A stretch of DNA of 17,199 nucleotides from Pseudomonadota bacterium (GTDB lineage: Bacteria > Pseudomonadota > Gammaproteobacteria > Burkholderiales > Burkholderiaceae_D): contig JAEZLB010000374.1 in the NCBI GenBank assembly GCA_023435945.1, forward strand, positions 1 to 17,199, given 5' to 3'. A program made the position numbers and the translations under genes. The notes beneath the pieces were generated by a model, which made no database searches, was not told the DNA's origin, and worked only from the letters and a program-made list of their open reading frames with translations. Numbering within the stretch: position 1 is the stretch's first letter; every line of letters begins with the position of its first letter. Below, in pieces: positions 6,159 to 14,225 of the stretch.

Positions 6159-7832
6159 GTGGAAAAATTCTGGCTCAAATCCTATCCGGAAGGTGTGCCT
6201 GCCGATATTGATTGCACACCTTATCCCTCGCTGGCGCATTTGCTCGAAGGTTCGTTCCACCAGTATGCGGAGTCACCGGCCTTCGTCTGCATGGACAGCC
6301 AGCTCACTTACGGTGATGTGGACCGTCTGTCACAGCAGTTTGGCGCTTATCTGCAAGGCTGTGGTTTGGCCAAGGGCGCGCGAGTGGCCTTGATGATGCC
6401 CAATGTGCTGCAATATCCGGTTGCGATGACTGCGGTGCTGCGTGCCGGTTATGTCGTGGTCAACATCAATCCTCTATATACCGCACGCGAGTTGCAGGAA
6501 CAATTGGCGGATTCCGGCGCCGAGGCCATCGTCGTCCTGGAAAATTTTGCCTCCGTATTGCAGGAATGCCTGGCGCATACGCAGATCCGGCATATCATTA
6601 TCGCCAGCATGGGGGATTTGCTGGGCGCCATGAAAGGCGCTTTAGTCAATGCAGTCGTGCGCCATGTCAGGAAAATGGTGCCTCCCTACACGCTACCTGA
6701 TGCAATTTCCTTTAATGCAGCGTTAAAGCAGGGCGCCAGAATCCTATTCCGGCCGCCGTCTATCGGGCCCGAGGATATCGCCTTCCTGCAATATACGGGG
6801 GGCACCACTGGCGTGCCCAAGGCAGCGATGCTCACGCACCGCAACATGGTTGCGAATGTGCTGCAGACCGATGCATGGTTACAGCCCTGTCTGGTCAAGC
6901 CTCCCCGCGTGCCGCAACTGCATATCGTCTGTGCACTGCCGCTGTACCATATCTTTGCCCTGACCTCATGCGCTTTACTGGGCATGCGGGCCGGTGCCAT
7001 GAATATACTGATCCCGAATCCACGTGACATCAAGGGATTCGTCAAGGTGCTCGCCAAGTATGAGTTCCATATGCTGCCGGCAGTGAGCACCTTGTACAGC
7101 GCGCTGCTGAATTCACCCGAATTCACGCGGCTGGATTTCTCGCGCCTGAAGATCAGCCTGGGAGGCGGAATGGCCGTGCAAGCCAGCGTAAATGAACGCT
7201 GGCACAAGCTCACCGGTAGCGTGATCATAGAAGGTTATGGATTGTCGGAGACCTCGCCGGTGGCGGCTTGCAATCCCGGCACCAATACCGAATTCACCGG
7301 CACAATCGGTCTTCCCCTACCCTCCACCGAGATCGCCATTCTTGATGATCAGGGCCAGGCGATGCCTGTCGGTGAGCGAGGGGAGGTTGCCATCCGCGGC
7401 CCGCAAGTAATGGCGGGTTACTGGAAGCACTCCGAGGAAACCGCCAAAGTCATGACCTCGGAAGGATTCTTGCGTACAGGTGATATCGGCCTCATGGATG
7501 AACGCGGCTATATAAAAATTGTGGACCGTAAGAAGGATATGATCCTCGTGTCAGGATTTAACGTGTATCCCAGCGAGGTAGAGGAAGTGATATCCGCTCA
7601 TCCGGGCGTGCTTGAATGCGCTTGTATAGGCGTGCCAGATGAGAGGACGGGCGAAGCAGTGAAACTATTCGTGGTGCGGCGTGATCCAGCGCTGACGCTG
7701 GAACAGGTGAAGGCGTATTGCCGCCAGCAGCTCACCGGCTACAAGAAGCCCAGGTACATCGAATTCCGCCAGGACTTGCCAAAGTCTAATGTCGGCAAGA
7801 TCCTGCGGCGGGCGTTGCGTGATGAGCAATAG
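6159..7832 (+). CDS. fadD: Long-chain fatty acid-CoA ligase
   Basis: This enzyme activates fatty acids with ATP and CoA to acyl-CoA at the inner face of the cytoplasmic membrane, which drives uptake and feeds beta-oxidation. The 557-residue length is normal for FadD. The phosphate-binding signature YTGGTTGVPK is at 212-221. GYGLSETSP (359-367) is the adenylate motif, and Asp442 lies in RTGDIG. The fatty acyl-CoA synthetase signature spans about 434-458, and the catalytic lysine Lys547 sits in NVGKILRR. The GTG start is chosen because the N-terminus MEKFWLKSYP is the usual one for Burkholderiales FadD. The only ribosome binding site, AGGGGAC, lies inside an inverted repeat. A thioesterase gene converges on it, so enzymes that make and hydrolyse acyl-CoA lie back to back. 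Confidence 0.96.
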   Translation: MEKFWLKSYPEGVPADIDCTPYPSLAHLLEGSFHQYAESPAFVCMDSQLTYGDVDRLSQQFGAYLQGCGLAKGARVALMMPNVLQYPVAMTAVLRAGYVVVNINPLYTARELQEQLADSGAEAIVVLENFASVLQECLAHTQIRHIIIASMGDLLGAMKGALVNAVVRHVRKMVPPYTLPDAISFNAALKQGARILFRPPSIGPEDIAFLQYTGGTTGVPKAAMLTHRNMVANVLQTDAWLQPCLVKPPRVPQLHIVCALPLYHIFALTSCALLGMRAGAMNILIPNPRDIKGFVKVLAKYEFHMLPAVSTLYSALLNSPEFTRLDFSRLKISLGGGMAVQASVNERWHKLTGSVIIEGYGLSETSPVAACNPGTNTEFTGTIGLPLPSTEIAILDDQGQAMPVGERGEVAIRGPQVMAGYWKHSEETAKVMTSEGFLRTGDIGLMDERGYIKIVDRKKDMILVSGFNVYPSEVEEVISAHPGVLECACIGVPDERTGEAVKLFVVRRDPALTLEQVKAYCRQQLTGYKKPRYIEFRQDLPKSNVGKILRRALRDEQ

Positions 7833-7856
7833 CCGCAACTACCGGATTGATCGGCA

Positions 7857-7880
7857 CTCATCTCACTGCAATGAGATGAG
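7857..7880. terminator. Hairpin between convergent fadD and thioesterase genes
   Basis: CTCATCTCA (7857-7865) and TGAGATGAG (7872-7880) form a perfect nine-base inverted repeat around a six-base loop. It starts 24 bases after the fadD stop and ends 11 bases from the thioesterase stop. No T-run follows on either strand, so it is not a classic intrinsic terminator. A role in transcript 3' end formation or protection for both genes is the likeliest reading. Confidence 0.55.
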
Positions 7881-7891
7881 CAGGCGACAAT

Positions 7892-8323
7892 TCAGGCCGT
7901 GAAATCTGAGCTGGGCGACAGCGGTGGTAGGTGGCGTGGCCGACGATTTTCATCGGTGGCCACATACGTCAGGTTTGCTTCCGTGACTTTCACCACCTCC
8001 GTCTGCAGGCGATTGCGTTCGGCATACACTTCTACGTTCACCGTGATCGAGGTATTGCCAACTTTTACGATGTGGGCATACAGCGAGAGCAGGTCGCCGA
8101 CAAATACCGGCTGCTTGAACACAAAAGAATTGACGGCCACTGTAGCCACACGCCCGTTGGCACGGCGGGCAGCCGGGATGGAGCCGGCTAGGTCAACCTG
8201 GGACATGATCCATCCGCCAAAGACGTCGCCGTAGATATTGGCATCGGCAGGTTGTGGCATGACGCGTAACTGCGGCATGCCATCCGGCAATTTCGCCGGG
8301 GAGAGCGTGGTTTTATCACTCAC
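7892..8323 (-). CDS. Hotdog-fold acyl-CoA thioesterase (YciA/ACOT type)
   Basis: This 143-residue single hotdog-domain enzyme should hydrolyse acyl-CoA to free acid and CoA in the cytoplasm. The family signature is clear: Asn29, then GDVFGGWIMSQVDLAG (32-47), where Asp44 on the central helix is the catalytic-type acidic residue. FVFKQPVFVGDLLSLYA (67-83) is the second conserved stretch. The start is GTG at 8323, with AAGGAG about nine bases upstream. The first ATG in frame would cut off 15 residues and lacks a better site. The C-terminus (131-143) is Pro/Ser-rich. The gene converges on fadD and diverges from the ABC exporter. YciA homologues are broad in substrate, so chain-length preference cannot be told here. 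Confidence 0.92.
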   Translation of the reverse strand: MSDKTTLSPAKLPDGMPQLRVMPQPADANIYGDVFGGWIMSQVDLAGSIPAARRANGRVATVAVNSFVFKQPVFVGDLLSLYAHIVKVGNTSITVNVEVYAERNRLQTEVVKVTEANLTYVATDENRRPRHLPPLSPSSDFTA

Positions 8324-8355
8324 TTTACAGACTCCTTCGTGAATTTCTTTAAATC

Positions 8356-8369
8356 GCTACAATCGTAGC
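8356..8369. promoter_or_regulatory. Small palindrome with a candidate -10 element
   Basis: GCTAC-AATC-GTAGC is an inverted repeat in the 81-base gap between the divergent thioesterase and exporter genes. TACAAT (8358-8363) differs from the sigma-70 -10 consensus at one base and would serve the exporter on the plus strand. No good -35 lies 16-18 bases upstream, so a promoter or operator call is tentative. Confidence 0.35.
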
Positions 8370-8404
8370 TGCAAGCATAAATCATTTGTCATCGTTCCAT
8401 CCTC

Positions 8405-10276
8405 ATGCGCCGCCATTCTTCCCACTACGCCGAACCCGCCACCAACCAGGGCACCCGCAACGACTGGGCCACGCTCAAGGCCCTGTTGCCTTATCTCTGG
8501 AATTACAAGTGGCGCGTGGTGCTCGCGCTGTTGTTTATGATCGGCGCAAAATTTGCCAATGTCGGCGTACCCATCGTGTTGAAGGAACTGGTGGACAGCC
8601 TGACGCTCGCGCCGGGCGATCCGCGCACCATGCTGGTGTTACCGATCGGGATACTGGTTGCTTACGGCGCATTGCGGCTGGCAACGACCTTATTTACAGA
8701 ATTAAGGGAATTCGTATTCGCGCGCGTGACGCAGCGTGCCGTTCGCACTATTGCATTAAAGGTGTTTCGGCACTTGCATGCGCTGTCGCTGCGTTTTCAC
8801 CTGAACCGCCAGACCGGCGGCATGACCCGCGATATCGAACGCGGCACACGCGGTATCGGGTCGCTTGTGTCTTATACACTGTACAGCATTCTGCCGACCA
8901 TCATAGAAGTGGGTCTGGTCATCGGCTACCTGACGCTGAATTATGACATCTGGTTTTCAGTGATTACAGCGGGTGCGCTGACCATCTATATCGTGTTTAC
9001 CGTCGTCGTGACCGAATGGCGTACCAACTTCCGCCGTACGATGAACGATCTAGATTCCAAGGCCAACATCAAGGCCATTGATTCCCTGATCAACTATGAA
9101 ACGGTCAAGTATTTCGGCAACGAGGATTATGAGGCTCAGCGTTACGACCAGGGGTTGCAACGTTACGAGTCGGCGGCAGTCAAATCGCAGACGTCGCTAT
9201 CCGTGCTCAATACCGGGCAGTCCGCCATCATTGCCATCGCCGTCACGCTGATATTGTGGCGCGCCACTCAAGGCGTCATACAGGGGACAATGACTGTGGG
9301 CGATTTGGTGCTGGTTAATGCCTTCATGATCCAATTGTACATTCCGCTTAATTTCCTGGGTGTGATCTACCGGGAGATCAAGCAGAGCCTGGCTGACACG
9401 GAGCGCCTTTTCTCCTTGCTGGACCAGCATCGCGAGGTGGCAGACCTGCCTGACGCTAAGCCTTTGCAGATCACCCATGGCGCTGTACGTTTCGCCCACG
9501 TGAATTTCAGTTATGAAGCCAAGCGGCAGATTCTTTTCGACGTGGATTTCATGATTCCCGGCGGTCATACCACGGCTGTGGTCGGGCATAGCGGATCCGG
9601 CAAATCTACCCTGTCTCGCTTGCTGTTTCGCTTCTATGACGTGGATAGCGGTGTTATCACGATAGACGGCCAAGACATCAGAGCGGTTACCCAAACTTCC
9701 TTGCGCCATGCGATTGGCATCGTGCCGCAGGATACCGTGTTGTTCAATGACACTATCGAGTACAACATTGCGTATGGCAGACCCGGCGCCTCACGAGATG
9801 AGGTTGTTGTCGCAGCCAAGGCCGCTTATATCCATGATTTCATCGAGTCGTTGCCCGATGGGTATGGCACGATGGTCGGGGAGCGTGGCCTGAAACTGTC
9901 AGGCGGGGAAAAGCAGCGAGTCGCGATCGCCCGAACCCTGCTGAAGAATCCTGCCATCCTGATTTTTGATGAGGCCACATCTGCTTTGGATTCTCGGGCA
10001 GAGCAGGCGATACAGGCGCAACTCAAGGAAATCGCCCGTAATCGTACTACCATGGTCATTGCGCATCGCCTATCTACCATAGTGGACGCGGAGCAAATCC
10101 TAGTGCTGGACCAAGGGCGCATCGTGGAGCGGGGTACACATGCGCAGCTACTTGAGCGGAACGGGCTCTATGCGCAGATGTGGGAACGCCAGCAAGCGCG
10201 ACGGGAGGCGGGATCATCAAGCACCGTTGACGAGGACGAGAGTCTATTGGCCGGAGGAGAAGCCGAAAGAGCTTAA
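8405..10276 (+). CDS. ABC exporter of the Atm1/ABCB7/HMT1 family (fused membrane and ATPase domains)
   Basis: This 623-residue half-transporter is expected to work as an inner-membrane homodimer. The permease domain spans about residues 30-330, with hydrophobic helices near 37-57, 78-95, 155-178, 183-203, 272-285 and 298-320. The family-typical segments NYETVKYFGNE (230-240) and MIQLYIPLNFLG (308-319) point to the Atm1 group. That group is linked to glutathione-conjugate, glutathione-persulfide and heavy-metal-thiolate export. The ATPase has Walker A GHSGSGKST (394-402), signature LSGGEKQR (498-505), Walker B ILIFDEATS (518-526) and His554. The C-terminal tail (about 600-623) is acidic and low in complexity. 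The ATG at 8405 has no clear Shine-Dalgarno, and a stop at 8378-8380 limits upstream extension. The exact substrate is not readable from sequence. Confidence 0.93.
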   Translation: MRRHSSHYAEPATNQGTRNDWATLKALLPYLWNYKWRVVLALLFMIGAKFANVGVPIVLKELVDSLTLAPGDPRTMLVLPIGILVAYGALRLATTLFTELREFVFARVTQRAVRTIALKVFRHLHALSLRFHLNRQTGGMTRDIERGTRGIGSLVSYTLYSILPTIIEVGLVIGYLTLNYDIWFSVITAGALTIYIVFTVVVTEWRTNFRRTMNDLDSKANIKAIDSLINYETVKYFGNEDYEAQRYDQGLQRYESAAVKSQTSLSVLNTGQSAIIAIAVTLILWRATQGVIQGTMTVGDLVLVNAFMIQLYIPLNFLGVIYREIKQSLADTERLFSLLDQHREVADLPDAKPLQITHGAVRFAHVNFSYEAKRQILFDVDFMIPGGHTTAVVGHSGSGKSTLSRLLFRFYDVDSGVITIDGQDIRAVTQTSLRHAIGIVPQDTVLFNDTIEYNIAYGRPGASRDEVVVAAKAAYIHDFIESLPDGYGTMVGERGLKLSGGEKQRVAIARTLLKNPAILIFDEATSALDSRAEQAIQAQLKEIARNRTTMVIAHRLSTIVDAEQILVLDQGRIVERGTHAQLLERNGLYAQMWERQQARREAGSSSTVDEDESLLAGGEAERA

Positions 10277-10279
10277 TGT

Positions 10280-10306
10280 GGCCTGGGGTGCAGTTTGATC
10301 CAGGCC
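10280..10306. repeat. Inverted repeat between exporter and gdhA
   Basis: GGCCTGG (10280-10286) and CCAGGCC (10300-10306) are perfect inverted copies around a 13-base loop. The repeat begins four bases after the exporter stop and ends 35 bases before gdhA. There is no following T-run. It may end or stabilise the exporter transcript, or be an operator for gdhA. Confidence 0.5.
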
Positions 10307-10340
10307 CTCGTGAAAGGAAGTCGTTTCATAAGGAGAAAGC

Positions 10341-11627
10341 ATGCAGCCGCACCATGAAATTCCTTCTTATCTGGCTCCTCAAGGGACGGGGCCCTGGGCT
10401 GTTTACCTGGAACAAATCGATCGGGTCACGCCTTACCTGGGATCGCTGGCACGATGGGTGGAAACGCTGAAGCGACCCAAGCGTATCCTGATTGTGGATG
10501 TGCCTATCGAGCGTGACGATGGCACCATCGCCCACTTCGAGGGATATCGTGTACAGCACAATACCTCGCGTGGCCCCGGCAAGGGTGGTGTGCGTTTCCA
10601 CCAGGATGTCACGCTTTCCGAAGTCATGGCGCTGGCTGCATGGATGACGGTCAAAAATGCCGCAGTCAATGTGCCCTATGGGGGCGCCAAAGGTGGCATA
10701 CGGGTCGATCCCCACGTTCTGTCGCGCGCCGAGCTGCAGCGCATGACGCGTCGTTACACCAGCGAAATCAATATCATCATCGGTCCGAACAAGGACATTC
10801 CCGCGCCGGACGTGAATACCAATGAGCAGGTGATGGCGTGGATGATGGACACTTTCTCGATGAATCAGGGCAGTACATCTTCCGGGGTAGTGACGGGCAA
10901 GCCGATTTCGCTAGGCGGCAGCCTGGGGCGGCGCGAAGCAACCGGGCGTGGCGTATTCGTGGTGGGATGCGAGGCTGCCGCCAAGCAGGGCATCGATATC
11001 AAGGGGGCACGCATAGCGGTCCAGGGGTTTGGCAATGTAGGCAGTATTGCTGCCCGGTTATTTGCCCAGGCGGGGGCCAAAGTCATTGCTGTACAGGATC
11101 ATCTGAGCACCTTGGTATGCGAAGCCGGTATCGATATTCCCGCGCTTCAGGCCCATGCAAAGGCCAACGGCACGATTGCCGGTTATTCCGGCGGCGAACA
11201 TCTGGATGACAGGCACGCATTCTGGGAGCTGGACTGTGACCTGATGATACCCGCCGCGCTGGAACAACAGATTACCGAGAAGAACGCGCACAAAATACGG
11301 GCAAAGATTATTCTGGAGGCGGCCAACGGCCCCACCACACCTGCGGCCGATGATATCTTGGAGCAAAACGGTGTCCTGGTTGTGCCGGATGTGATTGCCA
11401 ATGCCGGTGGTGTGACCGTCAGCTACTTCGAATGGGTGCAGGATTTCTCCAGCTTTTTCTGGACCGAGGAAGAAATCAACCAGCGTCTCACCCGTATCAT
11501 GCGTGAAGCGTTCGCGACAGTCTGGCAGTTGGCGCAGGAGAAAAAGGTCTCGTTGCGAACGGCAGCCTTTATTGTGGGATGTACACGCGTATTGCAGGCA
11601 CGGGAAATGCGAGGCTTGTATCCCTGA
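10341..11627 (+). CDS. gdhA: Glutamate dehydrogenase
   Basis: This enzyme interconverts glutamate and 2-oxoglutarate plus ammonia with NAD(P) in the cytoplasm. The 428-residue length fits the hexameric enzyme class. PYGGAKGGI (112-120) carries the catalytic Lys117, and [11 protein letters not shown] (148-158) carries the catalytic Asp157. [11 protein letters not shown] (77-87) is the conserved substrate-binding stretch. The nucleotide fold has GFGNVGS (229-235), and [12 protein letters not shown] (326-337) is typical of the family. The ATG at 10341 follows AAGGAG with good spacing. The next gene, 150 bases on, starts the glutamate/aspartate ABC transporter, so a catabolic role on imported glutamate is plausible. 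Cofactor preference (NAD or NADP) is not settled by the motif. Leucine dehydrogenase is less likely given length and motifs. Confidence 0.95.
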   Translation: MQPHHEIPSYLAPQGTGPWAVYLEQIDRVTPYLGSLARWVETLKRPKRILIVDVPIERDDGTIAHFEGYRVQHNTSRGPGKGGVRFHQDVTLSEVMALAAWMTVKNAAVNVPYGGAKGGIRVDPHVLSRAELQRMTRRYTSEINIIIGPNKDIPAPDVNTNEQVMAWMMDTFSMNQGSTSSGVVTGKPISLGGSLGRREATGRGVFVVGCEAAAKQGIDIKGARIAVQGFGNVGSIAARLFAQAGAKVIAVQDHLSTLVCEAGIDIPALQAHAKANGTIAGYSGGEHLDDRHAFWELDCDLMIPAALEQQITEKNAHKIRAKIILEAANGPTTPAADDILEQNGVLVVPDVIANAGGVTVSYFEWVQDFSSFFWTEEEINQRLTRIMREAFATVWQLAQEKKVSLRTAAFIVGCTRVLQAREMRGLYP

Positions 11628-11733
11628 CAAAACAGCGCCCAAGTTCAGGCTGAAGTGGTCTTGAATGAGGAAGGAGAAAGTTCTGTTTTAGCGCAAGGAA
11701 GGCTATGAAATAAAAAAATGTAGGTTCTTAATC

Positions 11734-11749
11734 CTTATCATTTGATAAG
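11734..11749. promoter_or_regulatory. Palindrome upstream of gltI, possible operator
   Basis: CTTATCA-TT-TGATAAG is a nearly perfect 16-base palindrome, 28 bases before the gltI start. The two-base centre makes it a poor RNA hairpin, although CTTATC/GATAAG with a four-base loop could form. It resembles a dimeric regulator site. TATCAT (11736-11741) is a possible -10 within it, but no -35 is evident. Confidence 0.4.
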
Positions 11750-11777
11750 CTTATTGCTTCTTGCCAGGAGGTAAAAA

Positions 11778-12671
11778 ATGAAAACATCGAAATTGGTTTG
11801 TGTTTTAGTGGGCGCAGGTTTGTTTGCAGGATTGGCGAACGCGCAGGAATTAACTGGCACCCTCAAGAAAATCAAGGATACGGGAACGATCACTATCGGT
11901 TACAGGGAGTCTTCTATCCCTTTCTCCTATCTGGACGATAAGCAGAGACCGATTGGTTATGCGATGGATCTCTGTATGAAAGTCGTCGATGCAGTCAAAA
12001 CCGAACTGAAGATGCCCAATCTTAAAGTCGGGCTGCAGCCGGTAACCTCCAGTAATCGTATCCCTCTTCTGCAGAATGGCACCATTGATCTGGAGTGCGG
12101 GTCCACGACGAATTCCCAGGTGCGCCAGCAACAGGTTTCCTTTGGCCCCACCTACTTTATCGTTAATGTGAATGCAGCGGTCAAGAAGGACTCAGGCATT
12201 AATTCGCTGGCAGACCTGAATGGAAAAACGGTGTCCACCACTTCCGGTACCACGTCCGTTCCTCTGCTCAAGAGCTACGGAAAAACCGAGAATATCAAGG
12301 TGCGTGAAATCTACGGCAAGGATCATGCGGAATCCTTCCTTCTGATGGCCGATGACCGTGCCGCGGCCTTCGTCATGGATGATGTGCTGCTGGCGGGCCA
12401 GATCGCCAATTCGCGCAATCCCGATAATTACAAAATTATTAAAGAATCCTTGCGTGTCGAGCCGTACAGCATGATGTTGCGCAAGGATGATCCGCAATTC
12501 AAGGCGCTGGTGGATAAATCGGTCGGTGATGTCATGAAATCCGGCGAAGCGGAAAAAATTTATGCCAAGTGGTTTACCCAGCCGATTCCGCCAAAGAATA
12601 TCAATCTGAACTTCCCATTGTCTCCAGAATTGCGTGAGGCATTCAAAAATCCGAACGACAAAGGGGTATAA
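11778..12671 (+). CDS. gltI: Glutamate/aspartate ABC transporter, periplasmic binding protein
   Basis: This 297-residue extracellular solute-binding protein (family 3) captures glutamate and aspartate in the periplasm and delivers them to GltJK. The signal peptide is clear: MKTSK, a hydrophobic core, and cleavage expected after ANA (residues 20-22), before Gln23. Ligand-binding blocks include GYRESSIPFSY (41-51), ECGSTTN (106-112), FGPTYF (122-127) and STTSGTTS (153-160), as in GltI homologues. AGGAGG (11766-11771) lies six bases before the ATG. It is followed by a terminator-like hairpin and then gltJ, which fits the usual need for excess binding protein. The identity as glutamate/aspartate binder rests on family resemblance and the gltJKL order. 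Confidence 0.95.
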   Translation: MKTSKLVCVLVGAGLFAGLANAQELTGTLKKIKDTGTITIGYRESSIPFSYLDDKQRPIGYAMDLCMKVVDAVKTELKMPNLKVGLQPVTSSNRIPLLQNGTIDLECGSTTNSQVRQQQVSFGPTYFIVNVNAAVKKDSGINSLADLNGKTVSTTSGTTSVPLLKSYGKTENIKVREIYGKDHAESFLLMADDRAAAFVMDDVLLAGQIANSRNPDNYKIIKESLRVEPYSMMLRKDDPQFKALVDKSVGDVMKSGEAEKIYAKWFTQPIPPKNINLNFPLSPELREAFKNPNDKGV

Positions 12672-12683
12672 GCGGGGTGTCAT

Positions 12684-12722
12684 AAAAAAGCCGGAGCGGG
12701 CAGTCGCCGATCCGGCTTTTTT
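12684..12722 (+). terminator. Terminator-like hairpin between gltI and gltJ
   Basis: AAAAAAGCCGGA (12684-12695) pairs perfectly with TCCGGCTTTTTT (12711-12722) around a 15-base loop, ending in a T-run. It starts 12 bases after the gltI stop. Because gltJKL continue in the same direction, it is probably a partial terminator or 3' stabiliser that keeps GltI above the membrane subunits. A separate promoter for gltJ in 12723-12804 is the alternative. Confidence 0.85.
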
Positions 12723-12804
12723 AGATGGATGTTTGCCAACAATGGCAGGGCTGAATCGTCAGAAGTAATGGACCACCACGCGGTCAGGTAAGGGGGAAGG
12801 ACAG

Positions 12805-13530
12805 ATGGATCTCGGAATTTTCATGCAACAGGTACCCGACGGAGAGGGTACATGGCTGGAGTTGCTGTTATCCGGATTAGGATGGACCCTGGGTGTTGCC
12901 TTCTTTTCCTGGATCATGGCATTTGTACTGGGATCCTTCATCGGCGTATTGCGCACATTGGATAAGCCCTGGGTAGTCCGGTTAGGTGATGCGTATGTCG
13001 AACTGTTCCGAAACATTCCCCTGCTTGTTCAATTCTTCATCTGGTACTTCGTCGTACCCGGACTCATCCCCTCTGTCAAAGTCTGGGTGACGACCCTCGA
13101 TCCCACGCATCATCAATTCGTGACCTCGATTGTGTGTCTGGGATTTTTTACTTCCGCACGTATTGCCGAGCAGGTGCGTTCCGGTATTCAGTCCCTTCCG
13201 CGCGGGCAGCGTTATGCAGCGTCTGCATTGGGATTGACGACGGCACAATCCTATCGTTACGTACTGCTTCCGATGGCTTATCGCATCATCATCCCGCCGA
13301 TGACATCGGAGATCATGAATTTGATCAAGAATACTTCTGTCGCCTATTCCATCGGTCTGACGGAGTTGTTCTTCCGCACGCGTGAAATGGGTGAAATGAC
13401 CTTCCATTATTTCGAGGCATTCGCGGCGGCGACGGTTATTTACGTATTGATTGCGATGACGGCAAATCGGGTAATGGCTTTTATCGAGCATAAAACCACG
13501 GTGCCCGGTTATATTGCAGGAGGTAAATGA
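12805..13530 (+). CDS. gltJ: Glutamate/aspartate ABC transporter, permease
   Basis: This 241-residue inner-membrane permease of the HisMQ/GltJK type forms the amino acid channel with GltK. Hydrophobic helices are visible at about 24-50, 68-88, 105-118, 158-172 and 200-222. The conserved cytoplasmic EAA-type loop, which docks the ATPase, is AASALGLTTAQSYRYVLLP (138-156). VELFRNIPLLVQ (65-76) is the family N-terminal signature. GGAAGGA lies just before the ATG at 12805. The 3' end overlaps gltK by four bases (ATGA) if the first gltK ATG is used. Assignment to gltJ, and not another polar amino acid permease, follows from order and family resemblance. Confidence 0.94.
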   Translation: MDLGIFMQQVPDGEGTWLELLLSGLGWTLGVAFFSWIMAFVLGSFIGVLRTLDKPWVVRLGDAYVELFRNIPLLVQFFIWYFVVPGLIPSVKVWVTTLDPTHHQFVTSIVCLGFFTSARIAEQVRSGIQSLPRGQRYAASALGLTTAQSYRYVLLPMAYRIIIPPMTSEIMNLIKNTSVAYSIGLTELFFRTREMGEMTFHYFEAFAAATVIYVLIAMTANRVMAFIEHKTTVPGYIAGGK

Positions 13531-14216
13531 TGGGCGATCTCGATTTCGACGTCATTGCCAGAACCTGGCCTTATTTGCTGAGCGGTCTCCGCTATACGAT
13601 ACAGCTGACGGTGGTGGCGGCTATTGGCGGCATCATTTTCGGTACCTTGCTGGCGATGGCGCGCTTGTCACACTTTAAGCCGCTGGCGCTGGCTGCTGCC
13701 GCCTACGTGAATTTGATGCGATCGGTGCCTTTGTTGCTGGTGATTTTCTGGTTTTATTTCCTGGTTCCGGTGGCGATTCAAGTCATCACCGGAGCAGAGT
13801 ACCCGATCCTGATGGGGGCGGATCGCTCTGCCTATATCACCTTCATCATGTTCGAGGCGGCCTACTTCTGTGAGATCGTCCGCGCGGGGATACAAAGCAT
13901 TCCTAAAGGCCAGGTAAATGCGGCGTCGGCTTTGGGACTGAATTACCGGCAAACGATGCAGTACATTGTGCTGCCCCAGGCCTTCCGCAACATGCTTCCG
14001 GTTCTCCTGACGCAGACCATCATTCTCTTTCAGGACGTATCGCTGGTGTCGTTATTGAACGTGACCGATTTTGTTGGAGCTGCCGTGAAAGTTGCGCAGC
14101 GGGATAGCCGTATTGTTGAGATGTATGCATTTGTGGCAGTAGTGTATTTCCTGATGTGCTTTGCTTTGTCCACCCTGGCGCGGCGGTTGCAAAAGCGCAT
14201 TGCTATTATTCGGTAA
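13527..14216 (+). CDS. gltK: Glutamate/aspartate ABC transporter, permease
   Basis: This is the second permease subunit, 229 residues from the first ATG. Helices are visible at about 18-45, 55-90, 103-117, 154-170 and 198-216. The EAA-type loop is AASALGLNYRQTMQYIVLP (132-150), and LMRSVPLLLVIFWFY (63-77) is the family signature. Two ATGs are adjacent. AGGAGG (13518-13523) is only three bases from the ATG at 13527 but six from the one at 13530, so the second may be the true start (228 residues). Either way translation is coupled to gltJ. The gltL gene follows after nine bases. Confidence 0.94.
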   Translation: MMGDLDFDVIARTWPYLLSGLRYTIQLTVVAAIGGIIFGTLLAMARLSHFKPLALAAAAYVNLMRSVPLLLVIFWFYFLVPVAIQVITGAEYPILMGADRSAYITFIMFEAAYFCEIVRAGIQSIPKGQVNAASALGLNYRQTMQYIVLPQAFRNMLPVLLTQTIILFQDVSLVSLLNVTDFVGAAVKVAQRDSRIVEMYAFVAVVYFLMCFALSTLARRLQKRIAIIR

Positions 14217-14225
14217 GGGCGAAAC

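Noticed and set aside
11629..11689. AAAACAG (11629-11635) and CTGTTTT (11683-11689) inverted pair after gdhA
   Set aside because: The arms are short, AT-rich and 47 bases apart, with no T-run after the second arm. It is likely chance, and I do not call it a gdhA terminator.
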